Made by a program: the position numbers and the translations under genes. Source: Streptomyces sp. JHA26 (lineage in GTDB: Bacteria; Actinomycetota; Actinomycetes; Streptomycetales; Streptomycetaceae). Taken from it: a stretch of DNA of 64,000 nucleotides. The stretch lies in the NCBI RefSeq assembly GCF_002005565.1, contig NZ_BDJC01000030.1, positions 1 through 64,000 of the forward strand. The letters run 5' to 3'. How positions within the stretch are numbered: the stretch's first letter is position 1; every line of letters starts with the position of its first letter. Below are positions 42,032 through 50,098 of the stretch, in pieces. Below the pieces are notes generated by a model, which did not search any database, was not told the origin of the DNA, and saw nothing but the letters and a program-made list of their open reading frames with translations.

Positions 42032-43087
42032 CTACCGTTCGATGTCGCAGGGGCCCGCCGCGGCGGACACACAGGTCTGGATGAGGACGCCCGGCTCGGC
42101 CTCGGTGATCTCGCCGGTGCGCAGGTCGCGGACGGCACCCGCCTTGAGCGGCGTGACGCAGCCGAAGCAGATGCCCATGCGGCACCCGGAGGGCATGAGC
42201 ACGCCGGCCTCCTCGCCGACGTCCAGCAACGGCGTGGCGCCGCCCGCGTCGACGGTCTTGCCGCTGGCGCTGAACGTGACCTCGCCGCCGTCGCCGGTGA
42301 CGACGATGCCGGGGCGGAAGCGTTCGGTGTGCAGGCGCTCCGGTACGCCGTGCTCGCTCCAGTGCTTTTCGGCGGCGTCGAGCAGGCCCGCGGGCCCGCA
42401 GGCCCAGGTCTCGCGCTCTGCCCAGTCGGGCACGAGTTCGTCGAGACGGGCGATGTCGAGCACGCCGTCCGTGTCGGTGTGCACCTCGGTGAGCCGCAGC
42501 TTCTTCTTCGCGACCAGGTCGTGCAGTTCGGAGCGGAAGATCACGTCCTGCGGCCGTGGCGCGCAGTGGACCATGACGACGTCGTCGAACTCGGTGTCGC
42601 GCAGCATGCCCATCACGGGCGTGATGCCGCTGCCGGCCGTCAGGTAGAGCACCTTGGCGGGCTTGGTCTCGGGCAGCACGAACTCACCTGTCGGCTGGTC
42701 GAGCTGGATCAGCGTGCCCGGTTTCGCCCTGCGGACCAGGTGGTTGCTGACCTTGCCGCCCGGGATCGCCTTCACGGTGATCGTGACGCGGCCGTCCTGG
42801 CGGTGTGTCGGTGAGGTGAGGGAGTAGGCGCGCCACAGGCGCACCCCGTCGACGTCGACTCCGATCCGCACGTACTGACCGGCCGTGTGGCCGCGCCAGC
42901 CCCGTCCCGGTCTGATCACGATGGTCGCGGCGTCAGGCGTCTCGGGGTGCACGGCCTCGATGCGCCCCCGCAGGTCAGCGCCCGCACGCAGCGGGCTGAC
43001 CAGGTCGAGGTAGTCCGACGGCAGCAGCGGCGTCGTGACCATCTCCAGCATTTTCCACGCCCTGCTGCGGAGGGCTGCACTACTCAT
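42032..43087 (-). CDS. Ferredoxin reductase with C-terminal 2Fe-2S domain
   Basis: 351 aa. FAD domain with LWRAYSLTSP (RxYS), NAD(P)H domain with YLTAGSGITPVMGML and ETWACGPAGLLDAAEKHW, and a plant-type 2Fe-2S domain with cysteines in SGCRMGICFGCVTPL and the later LIQTCVSAA. It passes electrons from NADPH to the desaturase encoded just downstream, as in the DesA3-Rv3230c pair. The ATG at 43087 precedes the conserved start SSAALRSRAWKMLEMVTTPL. It is divergent from the PucR regulator. Confidence 0.92.
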   Translation of the reverse strand: MSSAALRSRAWKMLEMVTTPLLPSDYLDLVSPLRAGADLRGRIEAVHPETPDAATIVIRPGRGWRGHTAGQYVRIGVDVDGVRLWRAYSLTSPTHRQDGRVTITVKAIPGGKVSNHLVRRAKPGTLIQLDQPTGEFVLPETKPAKVLYLTAGSGITPVMGMLRDTEFDDVVMVHCAPRPQDVIFRSELHDLVAKKKLRLTEVHTDTDGVLDIARLDELVPDWAERETWACGPAGLLDAAEKHWSEHGVPERLHTERFRPGIVVTGDGGEVTFSASGKTVDAGGATPLLDVGEEAGVLMPSGCRMGICFGCVTPLKAGAVRDLRTGEITEAEPGVLIQTCVSAAAGPCDIER

Positions 43088-43100
43088 GACTCCAGCTTGC

Positions 43101-43116
43101 TGCGCCTCAGGGCGCA
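43101..43116. promoter_or_regulatory. Inverted repeat in the divergent desaturase/PucR promoter
   Basis: TGCGCC-TCAG-GGCGCA, a perfect 6-bp dyad in the 85-bp gap between the reductase and the PucR gene. The position suits an operator for that regulator, but this is only inferred. Confidence 0.35.
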
Positions 43117-43172
43117 AAGTCCTGACCGTACGATGTGAATCTGGTCGCCTAGATTGTTCGCAGGAAACAAAA

Positions 43173-44312
43173 ATGAGCCATGCAGTCCAGAGGGCCAGCG
43201 AACTGGCCCTGGACGAGAGAACGGTCACCGCACTGCGGGCCGCGCTGAGGACCACCGCCGACGAGGTCGTCCAGGCGATCATCGACGAGGTCCCTCCCTA
43301 CGCAGGCGCCCTTTCGGGCAGCATGGGCGGCACCATCCGCCGAGCCGTTCGCACCGCCCTCGGGAACTACCTGGACCTCGCGAGCGGGAACGCCACGGGC
43401 GGCGACGGCGGTGACGCGGCCTACGAGCTGGGCCGCGGCGAAGTGCGCGACGGCCGTTCGATGGACGCCCTGCTCAGCGCCTACCGCGTCGGCGCCCGCG
43501 TGGCCTGGCGATGCCTGGCAGCGGGCGCCGTGTCCGCAGGGCTGCCCGCCGCCGAGGTCGCCAAGTTCGCCGAGCTGACCTTCGCCTACATCGACGAGCT
43601 CTCCGCCGCGAGCGCCGCGGGCCACGCCGACGAACTGGCCGCCCGGGGCAGGGCCCACGAGCGCCACCTGGAACAACTGGCCCGCGACCTCCTCGCCGGC
43701 GCGAGCCCGGACGTGCTGCTGGCCTCTGCTCAACGGGCCGGGTGGCAGCCTCCGGTTTCGCTGACCGCGGTCCTGCTGCCCGCCGCCCAGGCCCGGCCTG
43801 CCTACCGCGTGCTCGACCCGAGCACCCTCGTCCTCGACGATCTGCCGGACGCCACCGGTGTGCTGCTCGTCCCCGATGCCGACCGATCACGTCTCGTGCG
43901 GCAGCTGGCCGACCGCACCGCCGTGGTGGGCCCGGCCCGGCCGTGGACACGTGTGTCGGCCTCGTACGCACGAGCCGTACGCGCGCGCTCCCTCTCCCCC
44001 GGCATTCGCGACACCGAGGAGCACCTGCCCGAGCTGGTGCTGAGCGCCGACATGGACGCTTTTGTGGACCTGCGTGCCCGAGCCCTCGCACCGTTGCGGA
44101 CCTTGCCCGACACGACCGCGCGGCGGCTGGAGGAGACGTTGCGGGCGTGGCTGCTGCACCAGGGCAGGCGGGACGAGGTGGCGGCGGCGTTGTTCGTCCA
44201 TCCCCAGACCGTCCGGTACCGGATGTCGCAGGTGCGGGAGTTGTTCCCGGATCTCGCATCACCGCACCGGCTCCTCGAACTGACGCTGGCGGTCGGTCTT
44301 CGGGGCAGGTGA
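43173..44312 (+). CDS. PucR-type helix-turn-helix regulator
   Basis: 379 aa. The N-terminal RsbT/RsbR-like helical region (VVQAIIDEVPPYAGALSGSM, GRSMDALLSAYRVGARVAW) and the C-terminal PucR HTH (LRAWLLHQGRRDEVAAALFV, then HPQTVRYRMSQVRELFPDL) match a common actinobacterial family. The ATG at 43173 has AGGAAA six bases upstream. It is divergent from the desaturase operon, and this gene pair is often conserved in Streptomyces, so it probably controls membrane lipid unsaturation. Confidence 0.87.
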   Translation: MSHAVQRASELALDERTVTALRAALRTTADEVVQAIIDEVPPYAGALSGSMGGTIRRAVRTALGNYLDLASGNATGGDGGDAAYELGRGEVRDGRSMDALLSAYRVGARVAWRCLAAGAVSAGLPAAEVAKFAELTFAYIDELSAASAAGHADELAARGRAHERHLEQLARDLLAGASPDVLLASAQRAGWQPPVSLTAVLLPAAQARPAYRVLDPSTLVLDDLPDATGVLLVPDADRSRLVRQLADRTAVVGPARPWTRVSASYARAVRARSLSPGIRDTEEHLPELVLSADMDAFVDLRARALAPLRTLPDTTARRLEETLRAWLLHQGRRDEVAAALFVHPQTVRYRMSQVRELFPDLASPHRLLELTLAVGLRGR

Positions 44313-44401
44313 CGCGTTCCTCGACCGTCCACGGCCACATCGGGGGGCGGTCCGGGAATCGCGCCTCAGCCGTGTCCGCCCCTGGAGGTGCCCAGCTGCC
44401 G

Positions 44402-44678
44402 CTACCGACGCGCGCGCCGAACGCGTACGGGCCCGCGCGTCTCCGTCTCCACGACGGGCCGGCCGCCCTGCGTCACCTCGACCTCGCCGTCGTTCACCAG
44501 CTGCCATGCCGCGCGGCGGACCGGTTCCAGCAGGGCCCGCCAGCCGTCGTCATCACCCCCGTAGGCCGCGCGCGCCGCGTCGGACGGGACAGATCGACGC
44601 GATGTCGGCACGGCGCTCCAGCAGGCTCATGATGGCCTTCTCCAGCCGTTGACCGAGCTGCCGGTCCGTCTCTTCCAC
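44402..44678 (-). pseudogene. DUF3253 protein gene with a one-base frameshift
   Basis: The GTG at 44678 opens EETDRQLGQRLEKAIMSLLE, then RRADIASICP, the usual start of DUF3253. The family continuation SDAARAAYGGDDDGWRALLE and VNDGEVEVTQGGRPV is found in the next frame, reaching the stop at 44402-44404. Removing one base in the run at 44586-44588 rejoins the two into about 91 aa with a winged-helix-like fold. Real mutation or sequencing error. Confidence 0.7.
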
Positions 44679-44921
44679 GCGATCCGGTGTGCCGGAGGGC
44701 CTGTGCGGACGGCAGGACGAGTCGCCGACCGCACCGTGGCGGTCCGGTTCGACCGAAGTGCTTCCGGATCCGCTCCGCGCGATCTACTGGAGGCTGAGCG
44801 CTCACCCGCACGCCCGCGGTCCCGTCGTGCCCGCGCCCGCGCGTGGGCGGCTCTCCGGCCGGTCGGTGCCCGCTCGGCGCGAGGCCCGGGCCCTTCGCGC
44901 CGGTGGGCCATCGCGCCGTCG

Positions 44922-46268
44922 TCACGGCTTCCCTCTGCTCTCTGCGAGGCCGTCCGCCCCGTCGGCGCGAGTGCCCGGCCGGCGGACGGACCGCGGTCCC
45001 CCCGACCGGCCGGGGCGAGTTCGGCAGGGGGCCGCCCCGGAGGGGTGGACGCGGGCAGCCAGGGCGGTGGCCAGCGCTTGCCATACGTGGGCGGCGAGGC
45101 CGGCGTACCTGGACTGGGTGGCCTGTCGTGCGAGCTGTTGGAGCGCGGCGACGCCCTCCTCGACCCGGCCCGCGTGGATCGCCAGCCGACCGTCGAGGAC
45201 CGACAGCCGTACCCGGTCACGGTAGGGGAGACGCAGGTCCTCCTCGGACAGCACGGTCCGACTGAGCAGGGCGGCGTCCTCCAACCGGTCCTGTGCGAAG
45301 GCGAGATGAGCCTGGAGGGCGTGCAGTTCCTGAAGCTGCGCAGGCGTGCCGGTCAGATCGAGGACGGAGGCGGCCTCTGCCAGCCACTCCTCCGCGGCGG
45401 CCACCCGAGGCGGTGACATCTGCAGGGCCGCGGCGGCGGCGGCGGTCCGCAGCCGGGCCCACGCGGTCAGGTCCTCCCGTCTGCCCTCGAGCAGACCCAG
45501 GGCCTTGTTCAGCCGGGCCATGGCGGCCGCGTCGTCGCCCTTGCAGCTGCTGACCACGGCGGCCGTCCACAGGGCCTCGGCCGCTTGTACGGCAGAGGCC
45601 CGGGGCAGCAGATCGCGGTCCAACTCGTCGACGTGCCGCGAGGCCGCCTCCCAGCGGCCGAGTTCCGTCTCACTGTTGATCAGCTCCAGCATGGCGGCCA
45701 GGGTGTCGGGCACGCACAGGTGCGCGGTGCGGGCGAGGGAGAGCGCCTCCGTCGCCGCCGATTCCGCCGTGTCCAGGTCGCCGATGGCCCGTGTGCAGCG
45801 CGCGTAGCGGACGAGTGAGCGGGTGTGGAGGTCGGGGGCGTCCAACGAGCGGCTCAGCGCCAGGAGTGCCAGCAGGTGTGTGCGCTCCAGTTGGCGGTCG
45901 CCGTCGCGATCGGCGGCTTGGCTGAGCAGCCACAGGGCCTGCCAGCGGGCGCCGGGGTCCTCACCGGGGTCGTCCTCGACCGCGCGGCTGAGCGCCGCGG
46001 TGCTGTCCGTCCCGGGCGGCGCCGAGACCACGGCGGCCAGCACTCCGCTCAGGGACCTGTCGTCCTGCGGGCCGGTCAGGGCCGAAGCGTCGACGCCGAG
46101 TCGCTGGGCGAGGTAGGCCACGGTGCGCTCGGTGGGTCGCCGGTCGCCGGACTCCAGGCGTGACAGGTGTCCCGTCGACATGCCGTCGCCGACGACGTCG
46201 GCCTGGCTCAGGCCGCGTGCGGTCCGGAGTCTTCTGAGCCGACGGCCGAACTGCGGCTGGTCGAGCAT
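44922..46268 (-). CDS. XRE-type regulator with TPR-like C-terminal domain
   Basis: 448 aa. The HTH_XRE domain is RRLRTARGLSQADVVGDGMS followed by TGHLSRLESGDRRPTERTVA (residues about 10-60). The rest is helical repeats (for example ARCTRAIGDLDTAESAATEA), a layout of peptide-sensing or metabolite-sensing actinobacterial regulators. The ATG at 46268 has GGAGG immediately upstream. The last 40 residues, after LATALAARVHPSGAAP, are Arg/Gly-rich and may not be native. It borders the antimycin-type cluster but is not a known part of it. Confidence 0.82.
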   Translation of the reverse strand: MLDQPQFGRRLRRLRTARGLSQADVVGDGMSTGHLSRLESGDRRPTERTVAYLAQRLGVDASALTGPQDDRSLSGVLAAVVSAPPGTDSTAALSRAVEDDPGEDPGARWQALWLLSQAADRDGDRQLERTHLLALLALSRSLDAPDLHTRSLVRYARCTRAIGDLDTAESAATEALSLARTAHLCVPDTLAAMLELINSETELGRWEAASRHVDELDRDLLPRASAVQAAEALWTAAVVSSCKGDDAAAMARLNKALGLLEGRREDLTAWARLRTAAAAAALQMSPPRVAAAEEWLAEAASVLDLTGTPAQLQELHALQAHLAFAQDRLEDAALLSRTVLSEEDLRLPYRDRVRLSVLDGRLAIHAGRVEEGVAALQQLARQATQSRYAGLAAHVWQALATALAARVHPSGAAPCRTRPGRSGGPRSVRRPGTRADGADGLAESRGKP

Positions 46269-46957
46269 CTCCCTCCTCGGGTCAGGTGGCCCGGTCGGTG
46301 CGGTATCCGTGGTTCCGCTTGCCCGATCGGGCATGTGGGTTGTCAGCACTTTAAGGAGCGCGACAAGGGGCGACAAGCCGTTTGGCGTGGCGGGCGAGTG
46401 CATTCCAGCGGGCAGCGTCCCGGGCCGGCGGGATCGTTGGCGACGGGGTTCGCAGAGCCCGAATTCGGCCCGCTCGCAGATGAGTTGACGCGTTGCTCAG
46501 GTCACCTGGCAAACTCTTGTCTCAAGGGTTGTCTCCCTTTAATCTCGAAGGAGGTTTCCCCCGAGCGATCCCCTCTTTGTCCCGTGGAGGTTTTCGTGCT
46601 CCCCATGGCCGAACGCACTTCTCATCTCGGCAGGGCTTACGTGTCGCCCGCCCGGTCCTCGGGCGGCCCGTGGACGGGACCGCACCTCGGGCTCGGACAG
46701 CAGTGATGACAACGTTGCCCGGCAGACCCGGATGACGGTCGCCTCGGCGCCGTTCTCTCCGCTCACCTGACCAGTTCCCGGCTCCCATGGCCCGCTGCCG
46801 GCCGGGAACGACGCGGAACTCCGGCTCCGGCCACCGGCGAGGTGGCGCATGCCGTCACCGGGCGCTCGTCGACACCCAGGTACAGCGCATCGGTCCGTTC
46901 CGCGTCCGTGACACCCTTCCCAGCCCCCCCACGCGCAGGAAGAAGGACGGTACGTCC
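46269..46957. other. Long intergenic region left of the PAS-LuxR gene
   Basis: About 690 bp without a well-supported gene. It contains the promoter region of the leftward XRE gene, an AAGGAGG sequence at 46548-46554 without a suitable start, and one short frame with a good ribosome site (46596-46706, listed separately). It probably carries the promoter and leader of the PAS-LuxR gene. Confidence 0.5.
46596..46706 (+). CDS. Possible 36-aa small protein
   Basis: GTG at 46596 with GGAGG five bases upstream opens a short frame: MAERTSHLGRAYVSPARSSG, then GPWTGPHLGLGQQ and a stop. No family is recognised and coding statistics are weak. It could be a small peptide, a leader peptide for the downstream regulator, or chance. 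Confidence 0.25.
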   Translation: MLPMAERTSHLGRAYVSPARSSGGPWTGPHLGLGQQ

Positions 46958-47638
46958 GTGGCCACCACGAGTTTCCCCGACGCCTCGCCCAGCAAGAAGA
47001 AGACCGCAGCCACAGCTGTTCCCGCCCGCCGCGACCTGATCGCCGCGCAGGACCACGTGACCCCGGCGGCCACCTGTACGGCCCACCTCTCCCCGCGGGA
47101 CCTCGCGGTCATGGCCGCGGAACCCGAATTCGCCCGCCAATTCGGCCTGAGTGCCGAAGAGATCTGCGGACGCGGACTCCTCGAACTGCTCCGTTCCCCG
47201 ACCCCGGGCCATTTGCGGGAACAATGTGCCGCGCTTTCCTCGGGGCGTAGCCGGAGATTCAAGCAGAAGGTGACGGGCCGGGACGGCGACGGCCGTGGTT
47301 TCCATGCCGATATCACCGCCATCGCCGTCAGGCAGCCCTCGGGTGAGATGGCCAGTGTCGTCGTCCTCCTGCGCCGGACGGCGGAAGCGGCCACCGGCGG
47401 GCCCGTGCTCAGCGCCCTCGACGCGCAGGTTCTGGAAGGTGTGGCGAGCGGCGATTCCACGGTGCAGTTGGCCTCCCGTCTGTATCTGAGCCGCCAGGGC
47501 GTCGAGTACCGCGTCGGACAGATGCTGCGTCGTTTCGACGCACCCAACCGGCCCGCCCTCGTGGCGCGGGCACACGCCCTCGGTATGTTCGCCGCGGGGC
47601 AGTGGCCCCCGCGTGTCCTCCCGGAATGCGTGCGGTAG
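46958..47638 (+). CDS. PAS-LuxR family regulator (PimM/FscRI-like)
   Basis: About 226 aa. The PAS domain covers residues about 45-145 (AVMAAEPEFARQFGLSAEEI, KVTGRDGDGRGFHADITAIA), and a C-terminal LuxR-type HTH follows (VASGDSTVQLASRLYLSRQG, VEYRVGQMLRRFDAPNRPAL). Size and layout match PimM and FscRI, activators of polyene clusters; FscRI also switches on antimycin genes in S. albus. The GTG at 46958 fits the family length. It is next to antA, and PAS-LuxR-type operators lie between antB and antC, so it is probably the direct activator of this cluster. Confidence 0.85.
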   Translation: MATTSFPDASPSKKKTAATAVPARRDLIAAQDHVTPAATCTAHLSPRDLAVMAAEPEFARQFGLSAEEICGRGLLELLRSPTPGHLREQCAALSSGRSRRFKQKVTGRDGDGRGFHADITAIAVRQPSGEMASVVVLLRRTAEAATGGPVLSALDAQVLEGVASGDSTVQLASRLYLSRQGVEYRVGQMLRRFDAPNRPALVARAHALGMFAAGQWPPRVLPECVR

Positions 47639-47665
47639 TGCGGAACGGGGCCTGCCGGGCCCCGC

Positions 47666-47702
47666 ACGGCGGCCGTGGCGGAAACACCGCCACGGCCGCC
47701 GT
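47666..47702. terminator. Bidirectional hairpin terminator
   Basis: Sixteen-bp complementary arms (47666-47681 and 47687-47702) with a 5-nt loop AAACA, between the convergent PAS-LuxR and antA genes. Confidence 0.75.
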
Positions 47703-47738
47703 CGTAACGGTCCGGCCCCCGCAGTGGCCGGACCGGCC

Positions 47739-48257
47739 TCACGCTGCCGAGGGCTGCCAGGCTTCCTGGAACCGGCGGCGGGCACGGAAGAGACGGGAAC
47801 GGACGGTGCCCACGGGCAGGGCGAGCACCTCGGCCATCTCCTCCTCGTTGAGCCCGTAGACACGCAGGGTGAGGACCTGCCGGTGCGCCTGCGACAGGCG
47901 TTCCAGTACGTCGCTGATGTACACCGCGTCCATGGGATTGGTCTCCTGCTGAGCTTCCGCCTCGGAGCACCAGCTCTCCGTGCCGTAGCGCTTGGCGGTG
48001 CGGACGGCCTCCCGGGCCGACACGGAGCGCACCCAGCCGTAGAACGCCGCCGGTTCGCGCAGGGATCCCAGGCCGCGGTAGACGGCGAGCAGCGCCTCCT
48101 GCGTGGCGTCGGCGCCGTCGTCATGGGTGATGGACCGGCAGACACGCGCCACGAAGGGCGTGATGGCGGTCAGCAGGTGGTTCATCGCGTGCTCGTCGCC
48201 CGCCTGGGCTCGGGGGAGCAGCGTGAGGGGGGAGGGGAGTTCGCTGACGGTCGTCAT
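47739..48257 (-). CDS. antA: ECF-type RNA polymerase sigma factor, AntA-like
   Basis: 172 aa with sigma region 2 (ATQEALLAVYRGLGSLREPA, AFYGWVRSVSAREAVRTAKR) and region 4 (LSQAHRQVLTLRVYGLNEEE, MAEVLALPVGTVRSRLFRAR). No anti-sigma gene is adjacent. In antimycin clusters the orphan factor sigma-AntA transcribes the starter-unit genes. The protein ends ...QPSAA; a C-terminal Ala-Ala is the reported ClpXP recognition feature of sigma-AntA. It lies 63 nt downstream of antB in the same operon. Assignment rests on the whole neighbourhood as well as the sequence. Confidence 0.83.
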   Translation of the reverse strand: MTTVSELPSPLTLLPRAQAGDEHAMNHLLTAITPFVARVCRSITHDDGADATQEALLAVYRGLGSLREPAAFYGWVRSVSAREAVRTAKRYGTESWCSEAEAQQETNPMDAVYISDVLERLSQAHRQVLTLRVYGLNEEEMAEVLALPVGTVRSRLFRARRRFQEAWQPSAA

Positions 48258-48320
48258 GACGGACAGAGGTTCCTTACGGCCGGGCGGGCGGGGTCGGAAG
48301 GGGCGAACGCGCGGACGTAC

Positions 48321-49628
48321 TCAGCCGGTGGCGGCCGGGGCATGCCCGGGCTCGGACGCATCCGTGAAGGACAGGAGTCCGGCGCGCACGTCGTCGCGGA
48401 ACGCCCTCATGAAGTCAGGGCTGTAGCAGGCGGTGAAGTGCGGGAACTCGATGCTGAGCCGGCCCTCGAAGGAGACGACGCAGGCCATGACGGGGCTGCG
48501 GCCGGCCTGCGGGAAGTAGTGCTCGCGGCCCGGGACCAGCCGTACGTCGACGGCCCGCAGCCCGCCGGGCAGGCGCGGGCCCGGGACCACGCCCATGTTG
48601 GTGGCGATCACCGTGGCCAGTTGCAGGGCGGGGTTGCGGCGGACCTCCGGCGTGATGCGCATCTCGTGCACGTGGTCGCCTCGGGAGAGGAAGTCGCCGA
48701 GACGGGCGTGCACGGCACGGGCCACCTCCAACGGCTCGGATTCCGTGGACACCTGAAGGGTCTGCAGGTGGGTGGTGACCGCGGGGACCGGGGCGGAGGC
48801 GGGCAGCGGTGGGGACAGCCGTGAGCGCAGGTCGACGGGGGAGAGACAGCCGAGCGTGCGGGCTCCTTCGTCCCCCGGCAGCCGCCGTCTCGCCGTCACC
48901 AGAAGGGCCGCGGAGATCAGAGCGTGCACCGAGACGCCTGAGGCGCGCGCCGTCCGGCGCAGCCGTGAGGTGAGACCCGTGTCCAGGGTCATTCTGCGGA
49001 CCTCGATGTGCCCGCCGGCGTCGGTCCCCTCGCCGGGGGCGGCGTCGTAGGGGACCAGTTCGACCGGGTGGCGCCGTATCTCCTCCAGGCGGCCTTCCAG
49101 GTACTTCGCCGTGTCGGCGTCGTCGACGGCAGGCAGCAGCCGGCTCACCGGCTCCGGCCAGCGGGGGCCCTCCGGATCGGCGCTCTCGCCGGTGCCCCCC
49201 TCGACCAACTGCCGGTAGCGGTCCCACAGGGCGTTGTGCAGCGCGATGCTGCTGTGGCCGTCGGTGATGGTGTGGTCGACAACCAGCACGAAGAGGTGGC
49301 GGTCCCCGCCCGGTGCGCTGACCAGGACGGCGCGGCTGAGGGGACCTCCGAGCGGCAGTGGCCTGTTCAGCTCCGTCGCGTAGGCCTCGGCCTCGTCGCC
49401 GGTCCGGGTGATCAGCCGGGGCCGCTCGTCGGCGTCGAGGACGCGCAACAGGTGCCCCGCCCTGTCCTGTTCGATGCGGGAGCGCAGCGGCGGGTTCGCC
49501 TCGGTCGTGGCGTCGAACGCGGCCGACAGTGCCGTGACGTCCACCGGTCCACGCAGGGTGCAGGACAGCACGGCCCTGCTTCTCTGGCCCACGTAGAGCG
49601 TCTCGACCGGACACAGCGCACGGTGCAT
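48321..49628 (-). CDS. antB: Condensation-domain acyltransferase, AntB-like
   Basis: 435 aa, a stand-alone condensation/PapA-type domain. The catalytic HxxxD motif is VVDHTITDGHSS (about residue 125), and the late TVIATNMGVVPGPRLPGG resembles the bridging region of these enzymes. AntB attaches the C-8 acyl chain to the hydroxyl of the antimycin dilactone, using various acyl-CoAs, which gives the natural spread of antimycins. The ATG at 49628 has GAAGG about eight bases upstream. It is followed by antA and is divergent from antC. Confidence 0.82.
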   Translation of the reverse strand: MHRALCPVETLYVGQRSRAVLSCTLRGPVDVTALSAAFDATTEANPPLRSRIEQDRAGHLLRVLDADERPRLITRTGDEAEAYATELNRPLPLGGPLSRAVLVSAPGGDRHLFVLVVDHTITDGHSSIALHNALWDRYRQLVEGGTGESADPEGPRWPEPVSRLLPAVDDADTAKYLEGRLEEIRRHPVELVPYDAAPGEGTDAGGHIEVRRMTLDTGLTSRLRRTARASGVSVHALISAALLVTARRRLPGDEGARTLGCLSPVDLRSRLSPPLPASAPVPAVTTHLQTLQVSTESEPLEVARAVHARLGDFLSRGDHVHEMRITPEVRRNPALQLATVIATNMGVVPGPRLPGGLRAVDVRLVPGREHYFPQAGRSPVMACVVSFEGRLSIEFPHFTACYSPDFMRAFRDDVRAGLLSFTDASEPGHAPAATG

Positions 49629-49780
49629 GCCGTCAGCCTTCTTTCCGTCGTTCGTTCCGGAAGTCCACGGCCCCGGGACGGGTCTGCCACCGCGGTGGTC
49701 CGCGGGGAGGTCGGGGGCTTTTCGAGGGTGCACGGGGGAGCACGGCGGAATCCAGCCCAGAGGCCCCCGGGCGAGTAAGT

Positions 49781-49796
49781 CGCGTGATTTCCCTAG
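49781..49796. promoter_or_regulatory. PAS-LuxR-type operator, site 1
   Basis: CGCGTGATTTCCCTAG matches 14 of 16 positions of the published PimM consensus CTVGGGAWWTCCCBAG. It lies in the divergent antB-antC promoter region, 153 bp upstream of the antB start. Confidence 0.65.
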
Positions 49797-49835
49797 AAGT
49801 TGAGCAGCAGTTCGTACTCCCCGGCCCGGCGGATT

Positions 49836-49851
49836 CCAGGGAAATCCCTGA
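49836..49851. promoter_or_regulatory. PAS-LuxR-type operator, site 2
   Basis: CCAGGGAAATCCCTGA is a near-perfect dyad that matches 13 of 16 positions of the PimM consensus, including the whole GGGAWWTCCC core. It is centred 55 bp from site 1. Confidence 0.7.
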
Positions 49852-50098
49852 ATCGCCGGCCGGTGGACCGGCTCGCCTTGACCCGGCCCGTGCGGGTGCC
49901 TCAACGTGCTGTGACGTGAAACCGGGGCAGACGGCGTGATCGCCCTGACCCCGGTGTGCGGCCTCTGCATCCCCCGTGGGCCGTGCCCGGTGTGCGGCCG
50001 TACGCCGCGCGTGGGCGGCACGGGGCGGCCGCACCCGTCCGATCCGGCCGGGCCTCGCCGTCCGGGACATCTTCGGTTTGCCACGTGAGGTTTGCGCT

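Noticed and set aside
46539..46850. 103-aa minus-strand frame in the intergenic region left of the PAS-LuxR gene
   Set aside because: No domain or ribosome site, and biased composition of non-coding reverse frames.
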